Assembly (NCBI RefSeq): GCF_003601985.1
Contig: NZ_QZXA01000007.1
Coordinates: forward strand, 248,001-312,000
DNA length: 64,000 bases
Direction: 5' to 3'
DNA from: Mesorhizobium jarvisii
Lineage (GTDB): Bacteria > Pseudomonadota > Alphaproteobacteria > Rhizobiales > Rhizobiaceae
Shown here one piece after another: positions 8,423 through 16,392 of the stretch (position 1 is the first letter of the stretch; the number at the start of each line of letters is the position of its first letter). A model generated the notes under the pieces. That model was given only the letters and a program-made list of their open reading frames with translations, made no database searches and was not told where the DNA came from. The position numbers and the translations under genes were made by a program.

Positions 8423-8975
8423 GTCATGCCCCTTCACGTTATGCCGTTGGCCGTGAATGACCCCGGCGCGCAATGCATATCTGACTCGCGGCTCGCTAGC
8501 CAGCGAAGCAATGGTATGATTTTCTCAGCTTAAATTTTGGTTGAGATCGACACACGATCGCACTCGTCATCGCAAAAATCCGCTGCTGATCTTCCGATAC
8601 CGCCAGCAATTTCACTCCGGCATTCTCGATGCGAACCCACCATGAAGCCGCGAAGATTAGCGAGCAGCTTCACGCATGATCTTTGGCCGCGAATATCACG
8701 ACCTGCCACCTCATCGAAGCAATCATCTTCTACGAGCGAGCGATCCATGCGGATCACGAGCGCGATGCGACGACCGATCTGAAGATCACCTTGTCAAGCG
8801 TAGTTCCATCGCCATCGGCTGATTGACAGATAACTCTGCAAGGCAGAGTATTCTGCGTAAAGTCAGGAGCTGGCGATTTGATTTCGATCACACAAAGGCA
8901 ACAGACAGGACCGCAGCCCGTAATCGCCGAGCCACGTTGCGACGGTCCTGGGCTTTGCCGCAGTAGAGCCTATCG
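8423..8975. other. 553-nt region with no confident gene
   Basis: Between the H1-like gene (minus) and the winged-helix gene (plus). The part 8520-8800 looks less GC-rich than its surroundings and has short open frames on both strands, none with a plausible start, ribosome site or recognisable protein. It could hold a decayed gene. The right part contains the operator-like palindrome at 8833-8849. Confidence 0.4.
8823..8854 (+). promoter_or_regulatory. promoter with 17-bp palindrome (candidate operator)
   Basis: TTGACA at 8823-8828 is followed by a perfect palindrome ACTCTGC-AAG-GCAGAGT at 8833-8849. Possible -10 hexamers (AGTATT 8847-8852, or TATTCT 8849-8854) begin inside it. An operator lodged between -35 and -10 suggests repression. 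The nearest downstream gene is the winged-helix regulator at 8976, so autorepression is the simplest reading; the leader would be about 115 nt. Confidence 0.5.
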
Positions 8976-9287
8976 GTGAGCGCCGACGACATCATCCATC
9001 AAAGCATACGGCTCAGGATCATGGCCATCCTGAACACGTTGGAAAGGCGCGAGGCGCTGGAGTTCACCCAGTTGAAGGCCATGATCGAAACGACCGACGG
9101 AAATCTCGGAGCGCACATCGATACGCTGGCCAGAGCGGGCTATGTCGATGTCGAGAAGCTTTTCGTCGGGCGACGGCCGCAGACCCGGGTCAAGGCAACG
9201 ACGATTGGGCGGCGAGCCTTTCGCGGCCACATTGCTTTTCTTCGCAAGATCATCGATCAGGCCGAAGCGACGCAACGCAGGAAATAA
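8976..9287 (+). CDS. small winged-helix DNA-binding regulator
   Basis: A 103-aa protein consisting of a single winged-helix domain: an N-terminal helix (HQSIRLRIMAILNTLE), a recognition region (DGNLGAHIDTLARAGYVDVEK) and a basic wing (RRPQTRVKAT). This is the layout of the ArsR/MarR-like HTH_34 group. The GTG at 8976 is the first possible start after an in-frame TAG at 8964; its ribosome site is weak. No sensor domain or metal-binding cysteines are visible, so the signal is unknown. It probably binds the palindrome at 8833-8849. Confidence 0.75.
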   Translation: MSADDIIHQSIRLRIMAILNTLERREALEFTQLKAMIETTDGNLGAHIDTLARAGYVDVEKLFVGRRPQTRVKATTIGRRAFRGHIAFLRKIIDQAEATQRRK

Positions 9288-9320
9288 GCGCTGCGACCGA
9301 GCGATCTCCAACTCTATGCG

Positions 9321-9400
9321 TTGACGCAATTGCCAAGGGGAAAGCGCTATGCGCTTTTCCCGGGAAAACCGTTTCACACTTTTCCAGGAATTGCTTTAGC
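9321..9400. repeat. rhizobial intergenic palindromic repeat
   Basis: Outer arms GCAATTGCC (9326-9334) and GGAATTGC (9387-9394) enclose an inner hairpin (AGCGC-TAT-GCGCT at 9343-9355 with flanking GGGGAA/TTTTCCC) and the segment AAAACCGTTTCACACTTTTCC. This resembles a repeat dispersed through Mesorhizobium and Rhizobium genomes. It separates two convergent genes, overlaps the lysE-like stop codon and may act as a terminator. Confidence 0.6.
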
Positions 9401-10010
9401 GCGTGGCGACCACGGCAACGCCGGCGCCGATCATGACGCCGCCTGCCGCGCGGTTGACCCGGCGCACGATCCTGGGCGTGCGCAACAGACTGCGGGCACG
9501 GCCGGCGAGGAGGACATGCCCGCCGATCACCACAATCTCGACAGCCAGGATCACCGCGATCAGGATGCCGAGATGCGCTGATGTGAGCGAGGCACCGACG
9601 ACGTTGGGCAACAGCGCCACGTAGAACAGCGGCATTTTCGGATTGCCGAGATTGAGCGCGACACCCGTGGCGAAGATCGTCAGCAGCCCGCGCCGCCCTG
9701 AGACGGGCTGCAGCTCCGGCACGACGGGCACGGCCGTCCACAGCTTGATGCCCATCCAGATCAGATAGGCCGCTCCGCCGTAGCGAAGCACCGTCATGAC
9801 GATTGCCATCTTGGCGGCAATGATCGACAGGCCGAAGGCTGCGAGCATCAGGAAGATAAGGATGCCGACCACCGTGCCGGCGCCATAGGCGATGCCCGAC
9901 GCGGCGCCGCTGGAGATCGTGCGGGCGACGATGGTCATGTTGTCGGGGCCAGGGCTGGCGGCGAACACGAAGAAGGCTCCCGCAAAGGCAATGATGGTGG
10001 CAAGGTCCAT
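9396..10010 (-). CDS. LysE-family amino-acid exporter
   Basis: A 204-aa inner-membrane transporter of the LysE/RhtB family, which exports amino acids or homoserine lactone-like compounds. It has about six hydrophobic helices, the N-terminal signature FAASPGPDN (loop after helix 1), and the mid-protein pattern FATGVALNLGNPKMPLFY typical of the family. No LysG-type regulator is adjacent, so substrate and control are unknown. Confidence 0.88.
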   Translation of the reverse strand: MDLATIIAFAGAFFVFAASPGPDNMTIVARTISSGAASGIAYGAGTVVGILIFLMLAAFGLSIIAAKMAIVMTVLRYGGAAYLIWMGIKLWTAVPVVPELQPVSGRRGLLTIFATGVALNLGNPKMPLFYVALLPNVVGASLTSAHLGILIAVILAVEIVVIGGHVLLAGRARSLLRTPRIVRRVNRAAGGVMIGAGVAVVATR

Positions 10011-10086
10011 GACGGTTCCCGAAAGTGACGTGTTGCTCTCGGGTGTTCAGGTTAGCCGATTTGCCTGCCGGCGACAGCCCGAAAGT

Positions 10087-10246
10087 TCAAGGCCTTCGTG
10101 ACGCCAGCAGCGCGGCCGCGGCGGATGCCGCGCCGAACAGGCAGGTGCCGCTCCAGCCCCACACCGCATAGGCAAGTCCTGCGAGACCCGAGCCGCAGGC
10201 ACCGCCGAGAATCATCGTCGCGCGTGCCGGCAGGCGATTTGATTGT
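10087..10246 (-). pseudogene. C-terminal remnant of an MFS transporter
   Basis: Reading the minus strand from 10246, the frame that ends at TGA 10087-10089 encodes RLPARATMILGGACGSG followed by LAGLAYAVWGWSGTCLFGAA and an Ala-rich tail. This is the look of the last one or two helices of a major facilitator superfamily permease. It is directly in frame with, and starts just after, the EamA-family stop at 10249. No upstream part of an MFS gene remains, so this is a deletion scar in which the EamA gene now abuts the old transporter end. Confidence 0.6.
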
Positions 10247-10248
10247 CG

Positions 10249-11085
10249 TCACGATTGATAAGCGAGGCAGATGGCGCCGAGCGCGACTACGGCGCAGGCG
10301 CCGACACGGCGGGGCGTCAGCGTCTCGCCAAGAAACAGCCGGCCGATGAAGGCCGCGAAGACGACGCTGGTCTCGCGAATCGCGGTGATCGGGCCGGCCG
10401 GCCCGAGCGCCAAGGCCGCCACCACGACGCCATAGGCGAGAAGCGCGAACAGGCCGCCGCCCAGTGCCTTCCAGGTTTCCGGCGCCCGCGGGTCGACAGC
10501 AAGCCGGCCGCGGCAAGCAACGAAGGTCGCCGGCAGCAACGCACCATAGGCCAGCAGCACCCAGGCCGTGTAGGCGCCGACATTGCCCGCCGCACGGACG
10601 CCGATCGCATCGACCGTCGCATAGGCGGCGATGATTGCTCCCGTTGCCAGCGCGTAGAGGATCGATGTCGTGGCGGCCCTTCCGCGTCCAAGCGACAGAC
10701 CCATGATGCCGCCACCGACCAGGGCAACGCCGACGGTCTCCAGAACGGTGAGTTGCTGGCCGGCGAGCAGGAAGCCGCCAAGGGTGACGAGCAGAGGCAC
10801 GCTGCCGCGAACAATCGGATAGACCTGTCCCAATTCGCCGTATCTGTAGGCAGCCACCAGGAACACGCTGTAGCCGACCTGCAGGCAGGCCGAGAGGGCG
10901 ACATAGAGCCAGGCCGATGTGGCTGGAAAACCGTTGATGATGGCAAGAGGAACGGCCAGCGCCGTGCTGGAGAAGCTCATGACGGTGACGGTCCACAACC
11001 TGTCGGCGCCGGTTCGCAGGAAGGCGTTCCAGCTTGCGTGCAGGATCGCCGCGAAGAGCGCGAGCCCGATGACCAGCGGGCTCAT
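10249..11085 (-). CDS. EamA/DMT-superfamily transporter
   Basis: A 278-aa inner-membrane protein of the drug/metabolite transporter superfamily with about ten hydrophobic helices in two EamA repeats. The family features FAAILHASWNAFLR in the first helix and GPAGPITAIRETSVVFAAF in the second repeat are clear. Its ATG overlaps the stop of the TetR gene by 4 nt (ATGA), so expression is set by that repressor. The substrate is unknown. The C-terminus AYQS is followed in frame by an MFS remnant, so the original 3' context was probably altered by deletion. Confidence 0.85.
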   Translation of the reverse strand: MSPLVIGLALFAAILHASWNAFLRTGADRLWTVTVMSFSSTALAVPLAIINGFPATSAWLYVALSACLQVGYSVFLVAAYRYGELGQVYPIVRGSVPLLVTLGGFLLAGQQLTVLETVGVALVGGGIMGLSLGRGRAATTSILYALATGAIIAAYATVDAIGVRAAGNVGAYTAWVLLAYGALLPATFVACRGRLAVDPRAPETWKALGGGLFALLAYGVVVAALALGPAGPITAIRETSVVFAAFIGRLFLGETLTPRRVGACAVVALGAICLAYQS

Positions 11086-11663
11086 TGCGGCCTGCGCGAG
11101 GCGGCGACGACGTCCAGGGCCGTCTTGCGGGCTTCACGCAATGCGGTATCCGCCTGCCCCATCTGCGCCATCAGGGTGGCGCCTTCGATCAGCATCAACA
11201 GCGTCGCCGCCACGTTCTCGGCCCGGCCGCGCGGCATCACCTCCGACAGGATCGACCGCATGCGCTGCCTCAAGCCATTCTTCTGCCTGGCGACAGCCTC
11301 GAACACCGGGTGACCGGGATCGCCGAACTCGGCCAGCGCATGCGCGAACAGACAGCCGTGGAAATCCGGGCTGCGGAACCAGCGCCCATGCCAGTCGAAT
11401 ATCTCTGCGATCTTCTGCTCCGGCGTGATGCTCTTCTGGGCAAGCTGGTTGAGCTGATCGTCAAAACGCCTGGCGCGATAGTCGAGCACGGCGACGATCA
11501 GCTCGTCCTTGCTGGGGAAATGCCGGTACATCGTCATCTTGGCCACGTCGGCCTCGGCGATGATCCGGTCGATGCCGGTGGCATGGAAGCCGGCGCGCTT
11601 GAACAGCGCATAGGCGGTTTCGACAACATGCTGGCGTTTGTCGGAGACAGGCGACGGTGTCAT
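11082..11663 (-). CDS. TetR-family repressor of the adjacent EamA transporter
   Basis: A 193-aa repressor with an N-terminal helix-turn-helix (ETAYALFKRAGFHATGIDRI then VAKMTMYRHFPSKDEL, about residues 15-50) and a ligand domain with the TetR_C pattern FHGCLFAHALAEFG. ATG 11663 is chosen; a second ATG at 11675 would leave only 3 nt between the operator and the start codon. The palindrome at 11679-11698 is the likely autoregulatory operator, and a 4-nt overlap with the EamA gene makes a two-gene operon. Confidence 0.85.
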   Translation of the reverse strand: MTPSPVSDKRQHVVETAYALFKRAGFHATGIDRIIAEADVAKMTMYRHFPSKDELIVAVLDYRARRFDDQLNQLAQKSITPEQKIAEIFDWHGRWFRSPDFHGCLFAHALAEFGDPGHPVFEAVARQKNGLRQRMRSILSEVMPRGRAENVAATLLMLIEGATLMAQMGQADTALREARKTALDVVAASRRPQ

Positions 11664-11678
11664 GATGCGCACCATGTG

Positions 11679-11698
11679 ATGAGACAGGTCTGTCTCAT
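11679..11698. promoter_or_regulatory. TetR operator palindrome
   Basis: ATGAGACAG (11679-11687) and CTGTCTCAT (11690-11698) form a perfect 9-bp inverted repeat with a 2-nt centre, directly upstream of the tetR-eamA operon. Size and symmetry are typical for a TetR dimer site. Confidence 0.65.
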
Positions 11699-11736
11699 AC
11701 TCATGTGACGAATCTCACTTTCTGTCAACACGGCAC

Positions 11737-11769
11737 AAAAAACGCCTGCGGCTGATCGAGCCGCAGGCG
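11737..11769 (-). terminator. rho-independent terminator
   Basis: CGCCTGCGGCT and AGCCGCAGGCG form an 11-bp stem with a 5-nt loop, followed on the minus strand by six T residues. It ends the gene at 11799-12251. Confidence 0.85.
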
Positions 11770-11798
11770 CCAAAGCAGTCGGGAATGGAAGGCTGCGT

Positions 11799-12251
11799 CT
11801 AGCGCAGGACGCGGCAGCGGCCGTTATAGACCATCCAGCGGTCGAAGCCCGAGACGCAGAACTCGACATTGTCGCCGATCGAGGCGAAGCCCTGGCCTTC
11901 CTCGATCAGGTACCAGATGGTGCGGTCGCGTCCGTCGGAGAGACTGACGGTGGCGCCGCAATAGCGGCGGCCGATCGGCCAGGTGTCGTTGGCCGGCAGA
12001 TAGCGATGCTGGTGGATGCGCCGGAAATCGGTGATCTGCACATCAGGCAGATGCGGCACGTGATGCACCTGATGGGAGAAGCGGCTGGTGATCTTGCTCA
12101 GCACCCAGGGCTGGCCGCAGACGCCGCCATCGTCATCGGAATAGACGGCAAGGTCGGCCGCCTGCGCCGCCTGGGTGATACCGAGAGGCGCGGCAAGCGG
12201 GGTGCAGAGCGAAATCAGGGCGGCAAGTGCGGATTTGGCGAAGCGAGTCAT
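11799..12251 (-). CDS. exported protein of unknown function
   Basis: A 150-aa protein with a Sec signal peptide (basic start, hydrophobic core ALAALISLCTPLAAPLG, cleavage near AQAA|DL at about residue 32). The mature part has four cysteines (in GVCGQPW, RRYCGATV, VEFCVSGF and GRCRVLR) that could form two disulfides, and is rich in His, Arg and aromatic residues. No known domain recognised. GAGAGG lies 6 nt upstream of the ATG. Monocistronic, with its own terminator. Confidence 0.7.
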   Translation of the reverse strand: MTRFAKSALAALISLCTPLAAPLGITQAAQAADLAVYSDDDGGVCGQPWVLSKITSRFSHQVHHVPHLPDVQITDFRRIHQHRYLPANDTWPIGRRYCGATVSLSDGRDRTIWYLIEEGQGFASIGDNVEFCVSGFDRWMVYNGRCRVLR

Positions 12252-12340
12252 GGCAGCCTCTCAAGGTCGATTGCGCGCACTGTGCGGATTCGCTCGGCGG
12301 CGGTCAAGCGGTTGCCGAAACAATGGTTTCCAGAACAAGA

Positions 12341-12703
12341 CTAGACGGTTGCCGCAAGCAGCAATCCGCCAATAACGGCGAAATTGACCAGAAAGGCGGA
12401 TCGCGACGTTTGCCGTTCCAGGCCCTCACAGGCCCAGAACCGCAGCAGGAGCATGTTCGCCGCCAGCGTAAACACGACCAGTGCGCCGGCGGCGAAAGGC
12501 ACCGCAATGCCCATGGCAAACAAGGAGCCGGCGACGATCTCCAACGCCGAACCCGCGGCGAGCAGGAAGGCCGGGGCCGGAAAGTGCCGGCCGGCCAGAT
12601 ACTCGGTCATTGCCTTGAACTTCACGAAATGTTCGACGCCGGCCCATACAAACACGCCGCCGATCAGAAGCGCGCCCAGCGCCTGAACCGTTTGAGCGAA
12701 CAT
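12341..12703 (-). CDS. DoxX-family membrane protein
   Basis: A 120-aa inner-membrane protein with four hydrophobic helices and the DoxX pattern GGVFVWAGVEHFVKF near the N-terminus. DoxX-like proteins are small quinone- or thiol-redox-associated membrane proteins of mostly unknown role. AGGAGG lies upstream of the ATG at 12703. It follows the VOC gene by 30 nt on the same strand, so the two probably form an operon facing the AraC regulator. Confidence 0.8.
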   Translation of the reverse strand: MFAQTVQALGALLIGGVFVWAGVEHFVKFKAMTEYLAGRHFPAPAFLLAAGSALEIVAGSLFAMGIAVPFAAGALVVFTLAANMLLLRFWACEGLERQTSRSAFLVNFAVIGGLLLAATV

Positions 12704-12733
12704 GCCAACCTCCTGCCAGATGCCTGCCAGGGT

Positions 12734-13156
12734 TCAGTCCTCGGGAAGAAAGGCAGGGTTGAAGACGACTTCCCAGAGATGGTCATCCGGATCCTGAAAA
12801 TAGCCGGCATAGCCACCCCAGAACGTGTCCTGGGCGGGCTTGACGGCGCGCGCGCCGGCGCTGATGGCCTGCGCCATCACGGCATCGACCTCGGCCTTGC
12901 TCGTGACATTGTGACCGATGGTGAATTCGGTCGGGCTGCGGCCGGTTTGAGCGACGCCGGCGTCATGGGCGATGTTGGGGCGTTCGAAGATCGCGAACTT
13001 CAAGCCGTTCCGCAGATCGAAGAAGGCGACAGCGCCGTGCTCGAACTCCTTGCCGATGATGCCTTCGGTCGGAAACCCCAGTCCGTTTCGGTAGAATTCG
13101 AGCGACGCCTCCAGATTATCGACACCAAGCGTGATGACACTGATGCGAGCTTTCAT
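12734..13156 (-). CDS. VOC-family (glyoxalase/dioxygenase fold) protein
   Basis: A 140-aa protein of the vicinal oxygen chelate superfamily with two beta-alpha-beta-beta-beta modules. It starts with ITLGVDNLEASLEFYRNGLG and ends with GYAGYFQDPDDHLWEVVFNP, where the acidic/His positions correspond to metal ligands in family members. AAGGAG is placed 7 nt upstream of the ATG. First gene of a VOC-DoxX pair, divergent from an AraC regulator. The reaction cannot be predicted; lactoylglutathione-lyase-like or resistance functions are both possible. Confidence 0.85.
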   Translation of the reverse strand: MKARISVITLGVDNLEASLEFYRNGLGFPTEGIIGKEFEHGAVAFFDLRNGLKFAIFERPNIAHDAGVAQTGRSPTEFTIGHNVTSKAEVDAVMAQAISAGARAVKPAQDTFWGGYAGYFQDPDDHLWEVVFNPAFLPED

Positions 13157-13361
13157 TTTGGTTTCTCCTTTCTATATTCTGGGCTTGAATGGTATCGGTG
13201 ACCTCGGCGCCGATGTGGCCGCGATGACACCGAAAAGCTTCGTGCAGGTTTGCCATGGCGAGAGCGGCCCGCATTGAAGATTTCGGCCAAAATGGCCCCG
13301 GACCCGAATGGCGAGCGAACGAGAAGACCAAGGGCCGAGCAGACTGACGAAAGCTTAAGGG

Positions 13362-14135
13362 ATGGAAGCTGTACTGGCGCAGACCACCGGCTTTTTCCAG
13401 GAACGCCCCGCAGACAGGCGGCTGGCTGCCACTTTCGCGTCCGTCTGGGTTCACCGCATGCGGGACCGGGACGCTCCACCTGTCTTGATAACGCCGGACG
13501 CCACGATCGACCTGCAGTGGACCGACGGCCGGTTCCGGATCGCGGGACCGGACCGGGAGCCGCAGATCGAGACACTGCCGTCAGGAGCGACGATTGTCGG
13601 ATTGAGATTCCGGCCAGGGGCGGCCGCCGGCTGGCTAGGCGTGCCGGCCAACCGGATTTTGGGAGAGCGCCTCGACCTCGGTGACCTCTGGGGTGTGCGG
13701 GCGCGCCATCTGGGAGGCAACGTCCGCGCCACGCCCGATCTCGCGAGCATGGTGGGACAATTGGAGAAGGCAATCGGCGCGTACACGCAAAACCAGCATG
13801 CGCCCGATACGGTCATGGGCTTTGCCTTTGACGTCATCGACCGGGGTCTGCCAGCCGACAAGCCGCTGGTGCCGTTCCTGCTGCGCACCTTGCATATGAG
13901 CGAGCGGACGCTGCGTCGCCGTTTCGAAGAGAGTTTCGGCTACGGCCCAAAGACGCTCGACCGCATCCTGCGCTTTCATCGCTACCGGCGCTTGAGGCAA
14001 ACGTCAGGCGACGCTTCAACCGCGGTGCTGGCGGTCGAAGCCGGCTATTCGGATCAGGCTCATCTGATACGCGAGAGCAGGCGATTGTCCGGCGTCACGC
14101 CATCTGCGCTCGCAGACGCCTCTTCGAGACCATAG
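13362..14135 (+). CDS. AraC-family transcriptional regulator
   Basis: A 257-aa regulator. The N-terminal ligand domain (about 1-150) has the DUF6597-like pattern LITPDATIDLQW, and the C-terminal double helix-turn-helix includes MSERTLRRRFEESFGYGPKTL and AVEAGYSDQAHLIRESRRLSG. It is divergent from the VOC-DoxX pair across a 205-nt gap, so it probably activates those genes. The ligand is unknown. ATG 13362 has AAGG only a few bases upstream, so the start is moderately secure. Confidence 0.85.
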   Translation: MEAVLAQTTGFFQERPADRRLAATFASVWVHRMRDRDAPPVLITPDATIDLQWTDGRFRIAGPDREPQIETLPSGATIVGLRFRPGAAAGWLGVPANRILGERLDLGDLWGVRARHLGGNVRATPDLASMVGQLEKAIGAYTQNQHAPDTVMGFAFDVIDRGLPADKPLVPFLLRTLHMSERTLRRRFEESFGYGPKTLDRILRFHRYRRLRQTSGDASTAVLAVEAGYSDQAHLIRESRRLSGVTPSALADASSRP

Positions 14136-14170
14136 CAGCGCCGCCCGCCGAGGTCGAAAGCCGAGGCTGC

Positions 14171-15019
14171 CTACTCTCCCGCCAGCCATTCCAGCGACCA
14201 GTGCGCCGCCTTTTCCACGGCAAGCAGTTTGTGCAGGGCCGGCAGCACGGTTCGCAATTCGCCTTCCAGCGTGAAGGGCGGGTTGACCACCACCATGCCG
14301 CTGCCATCGAGGCTGGGTTCCAAAGAGGCCGGCCTGATCTCGAATTCTATGTCGAGGATTTTCGGGATGCCGGATTGCTTCAGTGCCTTCCTGAAGGCGA
14401 TCACCGCCTTGCGGTCCTTGATCGGATACCACAGCGCATAGATGCCGCCGGGCCAGCGCTTATGTGCCCTTATGAGGCCGTCGACGAGGCGGCCGAACTC
14501 GCCCTCCTCCTCGAAGGGCGGATCGATGAGCACCAGGCCGCGCTTCTCCTTCGGCGGCAGATGCGCTCCGAGCGCCAGCCAGCCATCGAGTTCCATCACC
14601 CGCACCTGGAAGTCGCCGGCGAATTCCGCCTTCAGCTTGGCGGCGTCTTTCGGGTGCAGTTCGATCGCCGACAACCGGTCCTGCTTGCGCAGGAGATGGC
14701 GCGCGAGCAGCGGCGAGCCCGGATATTTCTTCACGCCGTCCCCGGGATTGAGCGACCGCACCGCGTCCAGATAGGGCGCCAGCAGCGCGCCCGCCCTGGT
14801 ATCGAACGAGGCATCGATCAGCCTGCCGATGCCGCCCAGCCACTCGCCGGTCTTCTGTGCCTCGACCGAGGACAGATCGTAGCGGCCAATGCCGGCATGG
14901 GTGTCGACGACGCGAAATGCCTTGTCCTTCTGCTTGAGATATTCAAGCAGAAGCGTCAGCACGACGTGCTTGACGACATCGGCGAAATTTCCGGCGTGGT
15001 ACGCGTGGCGGTAATTCAT
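14171..15019 (-). CDS. rlmJ: 23S rRNA (adenine(2030)-N6)-methyltransferase
   Basis: A SAM-dependent rRNA methyltransferase of 282 aa. It has the typical N-terminus MNYRHAYHAGNFADVVKH, the SAM-binding region VVDTHAGIGRYDL and the N6-adenine catalytic motif IDPPFEE. Length and motifs agree with E. coli RlmJ (YhiR). Monocistronic; separated from the next upstream gene by the repeat at 15034-15082. Confidence 0.93.
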   Translation of the reverse strand: MNYRHAYHAGNFADVVKHVVLTLLLEYLKQKDKAFRVVDTHAGIGRYDLSSVEAQKTGEWLGGIGRLIDASFDTRAGALLAPYLDAVRSLNPGDGVKKYPGSPLLARHLLRKQDRLSAIELHPKDAAKLKAEFAGDFQVRVMELDGWLALGAHLPPKEKRGLVLIDPPFEEEGEFGRLVDGLIRAHKRWPGGIYALWYPIKDRKAVIAFRKALKQSGIPKILDIEFEIRPASLEPSLDGSGMVVVNPPFTLEGELRTVLPALHKLLAVEKAAHWSLEWLAGE

Positions 15020-15033
15020 GATCTGCTGCCGTT

Positions 15034-15082
15034 ACGCATGTCGTTGCCCCAAAACCGCTGCACATTTTTGGGCGACATGCGT
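15034..15082. repeat. rhizobial palindromic repeat
   Basis: Perfect outer arms ACGCATGTCG (15034-15043) and CGACATGCGT (15073-15082) enclose an imperfect inner stem (CCCCAAAA with TTTTTGGG) around CCGCTGCACA. This is a second kind of dispersed rhizobial intergenic repeat, distinct from the one at 9321-9400. It touches the stop codon of the gene at 15082-15687. Confidence 0.65.
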
Positions 15083-15687
15083 CAACCCCTGCCCCAGCGC
15101 GGTGGCGGCGGCTGCGAGTTCGGATTGTCCGGCCGGCCGCCACCCGAACGCCGGGACAGCAGGAAACCGATCAAGCCGACCGCCATCAGGGCGAAGCCGA
15201 TCGGCCGCGCACGCCCGTCGGTTTCGCCGACACCGGAGCGCAAGATGAGATCGACCGCTCGCATCGGGATGTCCTCGGCGTCGCCCGGACCGACAGTGAA
15301 GACATAGGGACCGGAATTGACGCTTGCGATGACGCCTGCGTCGTCGCGAAAGATCTTGTCGGGCAGCTGCGGGCTGGCCTGGCGCGGATTGTCGACATGG
15401 TTGAACTGCAACGTCGAGGCAAGCACCGTGCGGCCATTGGTGGCGGCGGTCAGCGTCAACACAGTGCGCTCCTGCGAGACGATGCGTTCGGCCCTCGCGG
15501 TGAGGTCGACCAGGACGCGGACCGGGGCGTCGCGGCTTGAGAGCGACACGGTCAACGGCTTGAAGCGGCCTTGCTCATAGACCCGCCAGGTGCCGATCTC
15601 GCGGCCGGAAAAATTGGTCATCGCCCAGGGATAGATGAAGCCGATGCCGGTGCCGGCAAGCAGGATCAGGACAAACAGAAAGCGCAT
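15082..15687 (-). CDS. membrane-anchored protein of unknown function
   Basis: A 201-aa protein with an N-terminal membrane segment (FLFVLILLAGTGIGFIYPW), a periplasmic beta-rich middle of about 130 aa, and a second helix near the C-terminus (PIGFALMAVGLIGFLL) followed by an Arg/Pro-rich cytoplasmic tail. No domain recognised. It starts 19 nt after the TetR gene at 15707-16384 and may be co-transcribed with it. Confidence 0.7.
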   Translation of the reverse strand: MRFLFVLILLAGTGIGFIYPWAMTNFSGREIGTWRVYEQGRFKPLTVSLSSRDAPVRVLVDLTARAERIVSQERTVLTLTAATNGRTVLASTLQFNHVDNPRQASPQLPDKIFRDDAGVIASVNSGPYVFTVGPGDAEDIPMRAVDLILRSGVGETDGRARPIGFALMAVGLIGFLLSRRSGGGRPDNPNSQPPPPRWGRG

Positions 15688-15706
15688 TCAGACACTCACC
15701 TCGTAT

Positions 15707-16384
15707 TCACACCTTGCCGGACAACTGGCCGGCGCCGACACCGTCGCGCAGGCGTTCCATCTCGTCCAGCAGCATGTCGAGGCCAAGCTCGAATGTCTTG
15801 TCGAATTCGGCGGTACCGAAAAAGCGCCCGGCGGCCATGACGTTGGGAAAATCCCGGGCCAGTTGCTCGTCGCTGACCGTGTTTACCGCTGACGGACCTT
15901 TGGCATAGCCCGCATTCTCATCCAGCACGGCACCCATCAGATAGTAGCCGACGGCGCGAAACAGCCGCGCGCTGAGTTCAGTGTCGAAACCGCCATCCCT
16001 GAACAGGCTCAGAATGCCGTTCAGCCAGGCAAGGCAGATCGGCGAGTTCATCCGGTAAGTGACAAAGAAGGTGGCATAAGCGGGATGGTCGCGGCCGATA
16101 CGGCGAAAATCCTCGATGGCGATGCGCATTCTTTGCCGCCACGGAAGGCCGGCGTCGGGCATTTCAAGAGCACCGACCAGCCGGTCGACCAGCGCTTCGT
16201 GCAAATGCGCCACCGAAGGAAAATGGTGGTAGATGCTCATCGCCTCGCAGCCGAGCGCCGCCGCCAGCTTGCGCATCGAAAAGCCGGCGAGTCCCTCCTT
16301 CTCGATCACCTCGAAGGCCGCGTCCTCGATCATTTCGCGCGACAGGCGCCCGCGCATTCGCTTTTTTTTGATTGATGTGTCCAT
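15707..16384 (-). CDS. TetR-family repressor
   Basis: A 225-aa repressor with a basic N-terminus (KKKRMRGR), a helix-turn-helix (EGLAGFSMRKLAAALGCEAM then SIYHHFPSVAHL, about residues 30-65) and a TetR_C-type ligand domain. ATG 16384 is preferred over an in-frame start at 16399, which would fall next to the operator. It is divergent from the exported AhpD-like gene, and the 85-nt gap holds two CTTAC-N3-GTAAG palindromes, so it probably represses both itself and that gene. Confidence 0.87.
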   Translation of the reverse strand: MDTSIKKKRMRGRLSREMIEDAAFEVIEKEGLAGFSMRKLAAALGCEAMSIYHHFPSVAHLHEALVDRLVGALEMPDAGLPWRQRMRIAIEDFRRIGRDHPAYATFFVTYRMNSPICLAWLNGILSLFRDGGFDTELSARLFRAVGYYLMGAVLDENAGYAKGPSAVNTVSDEQLARDFPNVMAAGRFFGTAEFDKTFELGLDMLLDEMERLRDGVGAGQLSGKV

Positions 16385-16392
16385 TGCGCCGC

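Noticed and set aside
7917..8456. Long plus-strand open frame rich in Ala, Phe and Gly opposite the H1-like gene
   Set aside because: It is the mirror of a Lys/Ala/Pro low-complexity gene; it has no ribosome site and a composition unlike any real protein.
8530..8782. Overlapping short frames on both strands
   Set aside because: No start context, no recognisable protein and conflicting frames; could be a decayed gene but there is not enough evidence to call one.
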